From Thomasclavelia saccharogumia DSM 17460 (GTDB taxonomy: Bacteria > Bacillota_I > Bacilli_A > Erysipelotrichales > Coprobacillaceae), in NCBI RefSeq assembly GCF_000686665.1, contig NZ_JMLH01000003.1, forward strand, positions 43,539-107,538: DNA of 64,000 bases. Reading direction: 5' to 3'. The position numbers were made by a program, and so were the translations under genes. Positions 42,163 through 50,850 of this stretch are shown here, in pieces; position 1 is the first letter of the stretch; each line of letters starts with the position of its first letter. A model generated the notes under the pieces. It was not told the origin of the DNA, did not search any database, and saw nothing but the letters and a program-made list of their open reading frames with translations.

Positions 42163-42915
42163 TTAATGTTTTGCTTTTTCAGCATCACGCCAGTTATTTT
42201 GATACCCCGTTAATAAGTCAACAAATCTTTTTGCCGTTAAATGCGGTCTAGTAATAGCACTTCCAACAACAACACTATGTGCTCCTAAAAAAATACATTT
42301 CATCGCATCTTCTGGGGTATAAATATGCCCTTCCATCATAACATAAGCATCATCTTTAAAATCTCTGCACATCCTTGCAAATTCACGCATATTTGGCTCT
42401 TCGATATGTGAAGTTTCTTTAGTATAACCATATAGGGTTGGTGCCACTATATCAGCACCGTTTTCTATCGCTCGTTTTGCTTCATCATAATTAGACACAT
42501 CAGCAAAAATAATTGCTTCGGGAATTTCTTTTTTTACATCTTTAATCAAATCCCATGCCTGAGTTCCTTCATGAGTAATTTGAGCGGTACAATCTAATGC
42601 AATAATTTCTGCTCCTGCTTCCCAGATAGCTCTTACTTCTTTCATCGTTGGAGTAATAAAAACATCTGTATCATCGTGCCATACTTTCCATAAACCAATC
42701 ATTGGTAATTCGGGAACAGCTTGTTTGATAGCTTTGATCTGTTCAGGCGAATTAGCTCTGATTCCGACTGCCCCTGCCCATCTTGCAGCCTCAGCCATTT
42801 TAACTACCATATCATCTGTATAAATTGGATCGTCATGTTGAACTTGACATGAAACAATTAATCCACCTTGCATTTTTTCTAATATTTCTTTTTTTCTTTT
42901 ATCACTGGTTTTCAT
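42163..42915 (-). CDS. nanE: N-acetylmannosamine-6-phosphate 2-epimerase
   Basis: A 250-aa TIM-barrel epimerase that converts ManNAc-6-P to GlcNAc-6-P in sialic acid/ManNAc use. Diagnostic segments: GGLIVSCQVQHDDPIY, MIGLWKVW, IIALDCTA, DVSNYDEA and VVVGSAITRP. Somewhat longer than the usual 220-235 aa. No nanA, nanK or transporter is adjacent, so it would serve substrates supplied by genes elsewhere. GAGGAG precedes the ATG. Transcribed alone, terminator downstream. Confidence 0.94.
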   Translation of the reverse strand: MKTSDKRKKEILEKMQGGLIVSCQVQHDDPIYTDDMVVKMAEAARWAGAVGIRANSPEQIKAIKQAVPELPMIGLWKVWHDDTDVFITPTMKEVRAIWEAGAEIIALDCTAQITHEGTQAWDLIKDVKKEIPEAIIFADVSNYDEAKRAIENGADIVAPTLYGYTKETSHIEEPNMREFARMCRDFKDDAYVMMEGHIYTPEDAMKCIFLGAHSVVVGSAITRPHLTAKRFVDLLTGYQNNWRDAEKAKH

Positions 42916-43029
42916 TTTTTATCTCCTCTTGATTAATTTTGATTTATTTGATTCATTACACCTCAATTTTAACAATACTATCATTTTAATTATTGGATAA
43001 AAGTGATAATTTTGGGATAAAAGTTATTA

Positions 43030-44253
43030 TTATTTTGATTTTATTCTTTTATAATATTGTTTTGGTGTTTCCCCAGTGAATTCTTTAAATATTTTCGTGA
43101 AATGACTTTGATCATGAAAGGATAAATTGGCAGCTAAATCAATTAAACTGATATTTGATGATTGCATGATTCTTTTTGCTTCTTCGATTTTTTTACGATT
43201 AATATAATTTTTAATCGTTTCATTTGTCTCTGCTTTAAATCGTCTTGATAAATATTTACTATCTACATCAAAGTATGATGCAATAAATTGAACCTTTAAA
43301 TTTAACGAAATATTTTCCATTATATAATCTTTACAATCGCGAATCAACTTCGTATTCCCTTGGCGTTTAAGTGATCTTACTTGTTTCGATAAATCATATA
43401 AAACATCAAGCTCCAGCTTTTCTAATTCTATACTAGTAGTTTTCTTTTCAACTAAACTAATATATTTAAGATTAAGGTTACTGGCATATTCATAATCCAT
43501 TCCACCTTCAATTGCTGCTTGAACCAGCATAGCTAGGTAAGAAATGGTAAAATTTTTTCTATCTCGTAAAGTTCCTTTCAATAACTCTCTTCTTCCTGTA
43601 TATGTCCAATAATCTTGAATAAATCTTTTTATTTCTCCAGGATAACCATTTTTTACGCATTCAATCATAATTTTATCACTGTTGTAGCCATTATGAAGAT
43701 ATTCTTTTTGATTAATAATATCTTCATTACGAATCAACTGCATTTCAAAAGCAGTATTTGTTTGGAAAAAAAGAGTATTTTCTTCGCTATCAAAATATTC
43801 ATTGATCATATTTTTACATAAAGTTCCATAAGTACAAATTGCTTCATAAGATATTTTTTTGACACATTTATAATAATTCATTATAAGATCAATATCATAA
43901 ATTTCATTATTTTTATCATACATCAAAATAATTTCGATACGCTTATACGTCTTTGTAACAAAGGGACCAATAATATACTTACCATAATGTACATTATGCA
44001 ACAATAGATCAATTCCTAAATAATACAATCCTTCTTTAGAACATATTATTAATGGTCTATTTTGAATAGATGTATCTTTAAATAAATCAATAAGATAATT
44101 TGTCGTATTTTCTTTATATGGTGGTGTCATATTGGACGTATATTTTCCACTTAATCGATTATTATTCTTATCTAAAAAAACTACCTGAGATTTAACCAAT
44201 TCATGTATTTTCAAACATACTTCATTAATTAAACTTAAAATCGCTTCATTCAT
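43030..44253 (-). CDS. AraC family transcriptional regulator
   Basis: A 407-aa protein: N-terminal sensory part (about 1-160, PocR/CdaR-like: EVCLKIHELVKSQVVFLDK, YYLGIDLLLHNVHYGKYIIG), a helical middle, and a C-terminal AraC double helix-turn-helix (about 305-405; ISLIDLAANLSFHDQSHFTK, FKEFTGETPKQYYK). The ATG at 44253 follows the DeoR-type gene stop with a single base between them, so it is translationally coupled to it and lacks its own strong ribosome site. It is the last gene of the glycyl radical enzyme locus and is the best candidate for the activator binding the decamer repeats at 48327-48356. Confidence 0.87.
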   Translation of the reverse strand: MNEAILSLINEVCLKIHELVKSQVVFLDKNNNRLSGKYTSNMTPPYKENTTNYLIDLFKDTSIQNRPLIICSKEGLYYLGIDLLLHNVHYGKYIIGPFVTKTYKRIEIILMYDKNNEIYDIDLIMNYYKCVKKISYEAICTYGTLCKNMINEYFDSEENTLFFQTNTAFEMQLIRNEDIINQKEYLHNGYNSDKIMIECVKNGYPGEIKRFIQDYWTYTGRRELLKGTLRDRKNFTISYLAMLVQAAIEGGMDYEYASNLNLKYISLVEKKTTSIELEKLELDVLYDLSKQVRSLKRQGNTKLIRDCKDYIMENISLNLKVQFIASYFDVDSKYLSRRFKAETNETIKNYINRKKIEEAKRIMQSSNISLIDLAANLSFHDQSHFTKIFKEFTGETPKQYYKRIKSK

Positions 44254-44254
44254 T

Positions 44255-45019
44255 TTAGCTGCAAATAAGATAATTATCAGGCAGTTCTTTATTTTGCGGG
44301 AATGAGTCGACATATATAACATTAAATTCTTCTGTATTTGCCCAAGTACAAAGAGCTTTTATATTAAATTTTGAAGCATCAATAAGAAGATAATTTCTAA
44401 CGCTTCGTCTTAGTATTTCTTTTTTTACTGCTCCAATTGAAAATTCAAAAATATATATATCACCACTGTCAATATCAACACCATTAGTACTAAAAAAAGC
44501 ATGATCAAAATTAAACTGTCTTATCATTTCTAAAGTTAAAGGCCCGTAAGACATATCATATTCTTTTTTAAATTCACCACCCAGCAAATAAATATCACCA
44601 TTAAATGAATCGGGAAGCTTTCTAATCAAATAAGTGCTCGTTGTAATGATTTTAATATTTTTATTAACGATATGTGGTAGTAAATATACTGGTGTCGTTC
44701 CAGAATCGATATAAACGCAGTCACCGTCATTTATTTTTTTAGCTGCTTCTTGACAGATCTTCTTTTTTTGTTCTACATATAAAGTTTCTTTATTGGCAAC
44801 TGGAACTTCATTAAAACTGCTTAATGTACTGATCGTAGCATTTTTAATTGCAGCACCCCCGCGTTCTCTTTGAATAAGACCCTGCTTTTCTAATTCGATA
44901 AGATCTCTCATCACTGAAGATCTTGATACCCCTAATGCTCCTGTTAACTCTTTTATCGTTATAAACGATTTTTCATTTAATAAATTCATAATAACAAATA
45001 ATCTTTCTTTTGACAGCAC
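44255..45019 (-). CDS. DeoR/GlpR family transcriptional regulator
   Basis: A 254-aa sugar-type repressor: N-terminal winged helix (SFITIKELTGALGVSRSSVM, then a QRERGGA wing) and a DeoR sensor domain of the ISOCOT type with DGDCVYIDSGTTPVYLLPHI and LIDASKFN. GTG at 45019 is six bases after AAGGAGGG; the ATG at 45025 touches that site and is less likely. Effectors of this family are usually phosphorylated sugars or polyols, which hints at the glycyl radical enzyme's substrate class. Probably represses the operon. Confidence 0.9.
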   Translation of the reverse strand: MLSKERLFVIMNLLNEKSFITIKELTGALGVSRSSVMRDLIELEKQGLIQRERGGAAIKNATISTLSSFNEVPVANKETLYVEQKKKICQEAAKKINDGDCVYIDSGTTPVYLLPHIVNKNIKIITTSTYLIRKLPDSFNGDIYLLGGEFKKEYDMSYGPLTLEMIRQFNFDHAFFSTNGVDIDSGDIYIFEFSIGAVKKEILRRSVRNYLLIDASKFNIKALCTWANTEEFNVIYVDSFPQNKELPDNYLICS

Positions 45020-45041
45020 TTTCATCCCTCCTTTTTAATTA

Positions 45042-45067
45042 AAGGGTATGATTGTATTTCATACCCT
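45042..45067. repeat. Hairpin between the activase and DeoR genes
   Basis: AGGGTATGA and TCATACCCT form a perfect 9-bp stem with a 7-base loop, overlapping the stop of the activase and followed on the minus strand by TTAATTAAAAA. It could be a weak terminator or a processing site that lowers regulator expression relative to the enzymes. Confidence 0.6.
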
Positions 45068-45962
45068 AACCGCCAATTTTCACCCTAATATTTTTATGCT
45101 TTCCATATTCAACATACTCTTTTAAAATATCTTTAGTCATCATTGGTAAATCAGCATATTGATAATCTTTTTGTAGCTGCAGCCATTTATTTTTCCCTAA
45201 AGAATGATATGGTAATAAATCAACTTCAGCTATTCCTAATTGACAAGCATAATCAATAATGCCTTGCAATATTTCTTTTTCATAATTGAATTTAGGAATA
45301 ACAGGAACGCGAATCACTATTTTATCTAAACAATTGCTTGCAAGATACTCTAAATTTGTAAAAATCAGATTGGGATTTGCACCAGTTACATCTTTAAGCT
45401 TTTTGCAATCAAGATGTTTTATATCGAATAAAAACAAATCTATATATGGCAAAGCTTCTTTTAAATATTTTAATTCATAATTTCCGGTTGTTTCAATTGC
45501 GATGTGTAATTTATTTTTCTTTAACTCTTTGAGCAGTTTTAACATTGACTCAAATTGCTTAAAAGGTTCCCCGCCAGAAATCGTAATACCGCCATGACTA
45601 TTTTCATAATATTCTTTATCTTTCAAAACTTCGTCAACAACATCTTGAATCGATATTTCTTCACCAGCAAATTTTATCGCATTATAAAAACATCCCTGAA
45701 CACATTTTTTACAGCGATGACATTTAGATAAATCATATCTAAACTCATTTTCAAACTTGATTGCATGATTTTTACAGTTCAACATACATTTTTTACATTT
45801 TACGCATTTTTGTTTATCATACAACAAAGTGGATTTAAGACTCCAGCTTTCTGGATTAGCACACCAAGGGCAATGAAGGAAGCAGCCCTTTAAAAAAATT
45901 GTTGTTCGAATTCCCGGTCCATCATGAGTTGCAAATTTTTCAATATTAAAAACATTAATCAT
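45066..45962 (-). CDS. Glycyl-radical enzyme activating enzyme (radical SAM)
   Basis: A 298-aa activase: radical SAM cluster C27-x3-C31-x2-C34 (KGCFLHCPWC), then an inserted ferredoxin-like domain with two 4Fe-4S sets (C53/C56/C59/C63 and C81/C84/C87/C91), and SGGEPF for SAM binding. It generates the glycyl radical on the partner enzyme, from which it is offset by an eight-base gene overlap (ATGATTAA). The extra clusters are shared with activases of dehydratase/decarboxylase-type enzymes rather than the minimal PflA. Confidence 0.95.
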   Translation of the reverse strand: MINVFNIEKFATHDGPGIRTTIFLKGCFLHCPWCANPESWSLKSTLLYDKQKCVKCKKCMLNCKNHAIKFENEFRYDLSKCHRCKKCVQGCFYNAIKFAGEEISIQDVVDEVLKDKEYYENSHGGITISGGEPFKQFESMLKLLKELKKNKLHIAIETTGNYELKYLKEALPYIDLFLFDIKHLDCKKLKDVTGANPNLIFTNLEYLASNCLDKIVIRVPVIPKFNYEKEILQGIIDYACQLGIAEVDLLPYHSLGKNKWLQLQKDYQYADLPMMTKDILKEYVEYGKHKNIRVKIGG

Positions 45963-48225
45963 ATAATACTCTGCTTAACAATTCATCTTGAATATCTTTT
46001 GATAGATTGACAAACACGGCACTATATCCAGCAACTCGAACAATCAAATCAGGATATTTTTCAGAGTGGATCTGGGCATCTTCTAAAACTCCTTGATCAA
46101 CACATGTAACCATTAGCTGACAGCCGCCTTTTTTGAAATATGTATCAAATAAAGCTTTTACTTTTACTTTATCTTCGTGCATCATTCTTGGTGTAAATTT
46201 AATATTTTGAACACTTCCACCATGATATTTAGCTTTAAATTTTGCAAGAGAATTTAAGCAGGCGGTCGGTCCATTTTTTGATGCTCCACCTTGGGGATTA
46301 TTCGCCGGGTTCATATAAACACCTTTATTTCTTCCGTCTAAAGAAGCAGCTGTTTCAAGACCCCAATCAGTATTTGTCTGATTATTTGAGATGACGATCA
46401 AATAATATCCCATCTGATTATCAATACCCCGCTGTCTGATTCCTTTAGCAACATATTCATATAAATCATTTGCCATTTCATCACAAGCATGATCATCATT
46501 ACCATATTTGGCTACATCTAAAATATCTTTTTGAATTTGCTGATAATCGACATAATCATGTAATGCGGCAGTATTTAATTGTTCCAAAGTATATTTCTTT
46601 TGATCATATACTAATGTTTTTATTGCATACAGAGCATCTGATGCATTTATATTTCCGTATGTTTCGTTTGTTCCCCCAAGAATCTCAACCCCACCATCTA
46701 ACAAGGCTTTTCCTCGAGCGATACAGTCATCCATTAAGATAGATGTAAATATAAAGGAAACTTCCTGATTCATCACTTTATAGCTATAAAGCTGTGCTTC
46801 AACACTTAAATCAAAATAATAATCTAATAATTTTTTATATTGATCATAGAAATCTTCAAACGTAGCTATTTTAGATAGCGGTTTTACTTTAACATCACCT
46901 GCTTTATAAATATGATCCATCGGATCATATCCTTCATTTAAAGCCAGCTGCATGATTTTAACTAAATTCAATAGAGTATTAGGTGTTCCAACACTTTTTC
47001 CTTGAATAACAAACTCGCCACAGCCAAAAGGGATATACTGCTTAGCCGTTTCACGGTCAACCCTCATTGCATATTCAACAGCTGGAATATTGACTTCATC
47101 GTTATATAAAGTAGGATAAGTAGCTCCCGATGCAATACATTCATAGGCCATATCTTTAATATCTTCAGGCGTATCTTTACATAGCCGTAATGTAAATTGT
47201 GGTTCTGCATACCTTGTATCTTTGCAGACGCGTAAACAGATTCTTGTAAACATATCACATGCTTCAATATTATCTCTACCTTCACCACCCACGATAATTC
47301 TACCATTTACCGTAGTACGTCTATTTTCAATCATTAACCATAAAGATTTTAAATAACGATATGCATCATCTTCGTTGATTAAATGATTATCAATATCATG
47401 TTTTAAATACGGTCCTAAAACGATATCCATCCGTCCATAGTTAATAACACCAGCACATAAAGCATAGATCCAAAAAAGCTGTAATGCCTGATGAAAAGTT
47501 TCTGGTTTATTTTCCTTTATATGATGCAGACTTTCATACATAAGTGATAAATCTGCCTGACGTTTAGTAGAATTTGTTTTGAGCATTGCTTCTTTGACTA
47601 GCTCTTTTTGTCTTTCAATAACATCTTTTAATAATCTCATTGCCTCTATAGATGCTTTAATAAATTCGTTTTGTTTTTGCTGTTTTAATAAGTCAATAAT
47701 GCCATTAATGCCATTATCCATTAATTTACGATAATCCAGCATCATTCCACTCAACCTTGCAGTTGCCATAAATGGATATTTACAATCAATAAAACGTCCC
47801 GTTGTCGTATCATTTAAGATATCTTGACAATACAGTGATTTTAAATCATGATCCTGCCAAAAATCATATAATACATCAACTCTTGCTTTTTCTTCTTCAC
47901 TTTCCAACAAATTTTTAAACTCTCTTAATTTATGGAAGACACAGTAATGTCCAACCCCACCGACACTCGTTACACAACCAAAGCCAATTGGTAAAAAGTC
48001 TAGGCGACCAGCAATTAAATCAGTATCTTCGATCGTTCTAAATAAAACAGGGTAAATAGTTTTTAAACAATTTATCTCTCTTCTAGCTTTATCCAGTCCA
48101 ATACTGTCTTTGTAAGCCCGGGTATATGCTTCCATGATTTCCAACTGTTCAAGCGGAGTTTTTTCGCAAGGAATTTTAACACTCACTTCACAATTCTGAA
48201 TCCCATCAATATTAATTTTAGCCAT
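45955..48225 (-). CDS. Glycyl radical enzyme of unknown substrate (PFL-like)
   Basis: A 756-aa enzyme of the pyruvate formate-lyase superfamily. The radical glycine is G733 in VRVAGYSAVF, and the thiyl cysteine is C402 in IPFGCGEF. A glutamate two residues later (E404) matches the Cys-x-Glu of diol dehydratases and choline lyase, but the usual following proline is phenylalanine. It is not a PFL (no Cys-Cys pair). No microcompartment genes are present, so the product is probably not a volatile aldehyde needing a shell. DeoR and AraC regulators in the same unit suggest a sugar- or polyol-type substrate. GAGGAG precedes the ATG. A strong promoter lies about 70 bases upstream. Confidence 0.92.
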   Translation of the reverse strand: MAKINIDGIQNCEVSVKIPCEKTPLEQLEIMEAYTRAYKDSIGLDKARREINCLKTIYPVLFRTIEDTDLIAGRLDFLPIGFGCVTSVGGVGHYCVFHKLREFKNLLESEEEKARVDVLYDFWQDHDLKSLYCQDILNDTTTGRFIDCKYPFMATARLSGMMLDYRKLMDNGINGIIDLLKQQKQNEFIKASIEAMRLLKDVIERQKELVKEAMLKTNSTKRQADLSLMYESLHHIKENKPETFHQALQLFWIYALCAGVINYGRMDIVLGPYLKHDIDNHLINEDDAYRYLKSLWLMIENRRTTVNGRIIVGGEGRDNIEACDMFTRICLRVCKDTRYAEPQFTLRLCKDTPEDIKDMAYECIASGATYPTLYNDEVNIPAVEYAMRVDRETAKQYIPFGCGEFVIQGKSVGTPNTLLNLVKIMQLALNEGYDPMDHIYKAGDVKVKPLSKIATFEDFYDQYKKLLDYYFDLSVEAQLYSYKVMNQEVSFIFTSILMDDCIARGKALLDGGVEILGGTNETYGNINASDALYAIKTLVYDQKKYTLEQLNTAALHDYVDYQQIQKDILDVAKYGNDDHACDEMANDLYEYVAKGIRQRGIDNQMGYYLIVISNNQTNTDWGLETAASLDGRNKGVYMNPANNPQGGASKNGPTACLNSLAKFKAKYHGGSVQNIKFTPRMMHEDKVKVKALFDTYFKKGGCQLMVTCVDQGVLEDAQIHSEKYPDLIVRVAGYSAVFVNLSKDIQDELLSRVLYD

Positions 48226-48294
48226 ATTTCTTCTCCTCGATTTTAAATTTGTAATGAATCAAATAAAAGAATAAATACGTCACTTTACATTATC

Positions 48295-48323
48295 AATATA
48301 TCAAAACAGTTTAATTTAGTCAA
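48295..48323 (-). promoter_or_regulatory. Promoter of the glycyl radical enzyme operon
   Basis: Minus-strand TTGACT (48323-48318), 17-base spacer, TATATT (48300-48295): a near-consensus sigma-A promoter. Confidence 0.75.
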
Positions 48324-48326
48324 TAT

Positions 48327-48356
48327 TTTTAATCATTTTAATTCATTTTTATTCAT
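48327..48356 (-). promoter_or_regulatory. Three phased 10-bp repeats abutting the -35 box
   Basis: Plus-strand units TTTTAATCAT, TTTAATTCAT and TTTTATTCAT lie head to tail at 48327-48356, immediately upstream of the -35 hexamer. Helical phasing and position suit a class II activator (AraC type). Confidence 0.6.
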
Positions 48357-48505
48357 AATGTTTCAAAACAATTCTTTAAAAATAAACTCCTGCAATAAAT
48401 TTACATCTATAATTCTAAATTCTTTTCAATAAAATCCTTGATTATATCTTTAATTCTTCATATTGAAAATATTTTATGATCTTTTTAATTTAACCAGTAC
48501 ATCAT

Positions 48506-48540
48506 AAAAAAAGTGAGGTGAATTTACCTCACTTTAAATT
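48506..48540. terminator. Terminator near 48.5 kb
   Basis: AAAGTGAGGT / ACCTCACTTT perfect 10-bp stem. On the minus strand the A-run flank becomes seven Ts, ending the decayed lipoprotein transcript. The 260 bases between it and the GRE promoter hold no gene. Confidence 0.8.
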
Positions 48541-48580
48541 ATCTTGATAAAATCAAGTGGTTTTTTAGATTTCTGATGCA

Positions 48581-49466
48581 TTACTTAATTAATTGTAAAG
48601 TTTCTGTATTAGTTGAAAATTTAGTTAAAAAATCATCGTACCATTTTTTTATTTCCTGCATTTGTGCAAATTGTTCTAATGATGGTGTTCCTGATAAAAT
48701 AGTATTATCACTATATCGATAAACGATCAAAGATTCCCCACCAACTGAATAACCGCACGTATTTTGGCTTGGAATATACATATAGCCAGTTTTAGCATCC
48801 AAATCAAATCCAGCATCTAAAACCATACATAACTTATTCATAATAACTATTTTATAAGCTTCATTTGAACTGATAATTTGACGACCAACACTGTCTTTTT
48901 CATAATTATAACCATTTTCCTGAATCGTTTCCAATACTTCACCAGCTGTTGTTTGAGCATCTTTAATCAAATTAGTTCGTGTTTCTTCATTAAAATATCT
49001 TATAGCCCACTGAACAAATAAATCTGTAGATAATCCTAATCCTTCAAAATTTTCCTGGTATGCTTCATAAGCCTCTTTTCGTCCCATAATCACTAAATTT
49101 TTCAAGATCATCTTCATCTACAACAAATTTTCCATCTTTTAAACAAAAATATAGCCACTGATCTGATGCATCTTTATCAGGTATAACTTCAATATTATAA
49201 ATGTCATCTATTTCCAATGGCTAACTAATAAAATGATCTTTGGGAGTTCCTTCAACATCAAAACTAACACTAAAATTCATCTTGGCAAAACCAAATTTCC
49301 AAAATAATCCCGTACTATCAAAGCCGTTATCTTTTAAATCATTATCATCAATAATCTCTTCAACATCATTGATCGTTTCGACTGTCTTAACTTCTTTATT
49401 ATCACCACAGGCAGTCAGAGTAAAACACACAATACATACTAATAATACTTTAATAATTTTTTTCAT
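48581..49466 (-). pseudogene. Lipoprotein pseudogene (in-frame stop plus frameshift)
   Basis: An intact signal peptide and lipobox (FTLTACG) and 81 codons run from 49466 to a TAG at 49223-49221. The same frame continues with coding-quality sequence (PLEIDDIYNIEVIPDKDASD, FVVDEDDLEKFSDYG) to about 49085, where a frameshift leads into a second open stretch, EAYEAYQENFEGLGLSTDLF, ending at 48581. The intact form would be about 290 aa. The downstream stretch has no ribosome site of its own. Function of the ancestor unknown. Confidence 0.8.
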
Positions 49467-49499
49467 TGTAATATCCCTTCCCCATTTATTATTTTTTGA

Positions 49500-49780
49500 T
49501 ATTTTAGAATTCTTTCCCTTTGTATCTATTCTAAAACCACTGTTTATATTTCAACAATCACCTCTCTAGTTATCAACAATATAATTAGTTCTATAAATTT
49601 TACAGCAAGATAATGTAATTTCCCTATAACCCTTGATAATTTTGTATATTATAAAAATTATATATTAATAAATCTTAAAAAGCACAGAAATTAAAAGTAC
49701 ATTTAAAAACATGATTCATCAAGATTTAAACTTTTTTTATTTACATTTAACTATAAAATTTAAAATACTATTATTGTATC
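49500..49780. other. Intergenic stretch, no gene seen
   Basis: AT-rich sequence between the lipoprotein relic and the catabolite-type palindrome; no open frame or RNA structure I can support. Confidence 0.35.
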
Positions 49781-49781
49781 A

Positions 49782-49795
49782 TGTAATCGATTACA
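49782..49795. promoter_or_regulatory. Perfect cre-like (CcpA) palindrome
   Basis: TGTAATCGATTACA fits the catabolite-responsive element consensus TGWAANCGNTNWCA at every position and is fully palindromic. It lies between the end of the CobW-type gene and the leader of the decayed lipoprotein, about 315 bases from the latter's start. Confidence 0.5.
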
Positions 49796-49829
49796 ATACA
49801 ATTATAATAATATATAATTATCGTATTCC

Positions 49830-50765
49830 TCATTTATTCCAATAATTTTCTATCTTTTTTTCAATTAATCCTTCTCCAATAACAATTATTACTTCCTGAC
49901 CTGTTTTGATTGGTTTAATGCTTATCTCGTGATGTGTAGCGTTTAATTCGATCCATTCATCATTTGGTAATTGCATAAAACCTTTAATTCTAAATATTTT
50001 TCCACACGATGAATCGTCCATCAACGCTTTAACTGCCGCTAATAATTTTTCTTTAGATAAATGAACATTCATAAAATAAAGAGATGTAAATGTTTTACTT
50101 TGATCAAAACTTAATTTTACATAATTTTCTGATTGATATCCACAAGACAAGATATCATTAAAATCTTGATCTTTTAAATCATCCCAATTTTTACAGATAA
50201 TTTCATTTTCTAACCGCCGTTTACACTGAACCTGCTTCAAGGCTTTATTTAGATGATCCACTGTATTTTTAAGCTCTGCTTTTGAAGCATCCTGACTTTT
50301 ACTTAAAATAACACATCCAGCATTAGCTACTTGTGATGCCAACAAATAATCAGATTCTTTAGATAAATTATTTTCCAACTTTGCATCTACGATTGCTATA
50401 ACATTACCAATTTCATACCACTTGTTTAATGGCTCTTCATAAAGAACATCAAAAAATTCATCAACATCATATATCCCTGATGGCTCGATTAAAATCCGAT
50501 CATATCGAAGCATTTTCATCGCAATCAATTTAGTTTTAAATCTTCTTCGATGGGTTTCTTCATCACAGCCACCAGATATCATCTCTAATTCACATTTATC
50601 TCCCATCACATCTTGAAGCAGCATCATATCAACATTAACTGCCCCAAAATCATTTTCAATAATACCTATTTTATATCCTTTTTTAAGCAAATAATTAGCA
50701 TATTTCTTTATAAAAGTTGTTTTTCCAGATCCTAAAAATCCTGTTATTAAATCTATTTTTATCAT
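49830..50765 (-). CDS. CobW/G3E-family GTP-binding protein
   Basis: A 311-aa G3E GTPase: Walker A GFLGSGKTTF (9-18), ENDFG switch region (37-41), VEPSG-like LIEPSGIYDVDEFF, and NKxD replaced by SKSQD. The usual metal-binding CxCC after strand 3 is reduced to a single cysteine (C67 in SGGCDEE). Such proteins load metals (Zn, Co, Ni, Fe) onto partners, but the altered motif leaves the metal uncertain. AAAGGAT precedes the ATG. No cobalamin or nitrile hydratase genes are nearby. Confidence 0.85.
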   Translation of the reverse strand: MIKIDLITGFLGSGKTTFIKKYANYLLKKGYKIGIIENDFGAVNVDMMLLQDVMGDKCELEMISGGCDEETHRRRFKTKLIAMKMLRYDRILIEPSGIYDVDEFFDVLYEEPLNKWYEIGNVIAIVDAKLENNLSKESDYLLASQVANAGCVILSKSQDASKAELKNTVDHLNKALKQVQCKRRLENEIICKNWDDLKDQDFNDILSCGYQSENYVKLSFDQSKTFTSLYFMNVHLSKEKLLAAVKALMDDSSCGKIFRIKGFMQLPNDEWIELNATHHEISIKPIKTGQEVIIVIGEGLIEKKIENYWNK

Positions 50766-50820
50766 CGTTATATCCTTTCATTTTTTTATTTCACTACCAG
50801 TTTATAGCTTTTTTAGTAAA

Positions 50821-50850
50821 ATAACAAGGATCATGCTAATCCTTGTTATT
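50821..50850. terminator. Hairpin after the 51-kb pseudogene
   Basis: AACAAGGAT / ATCCTTGTT stem with a six- to eight-base loop, T-rich on the minus strand side. Confidence 0.65.
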
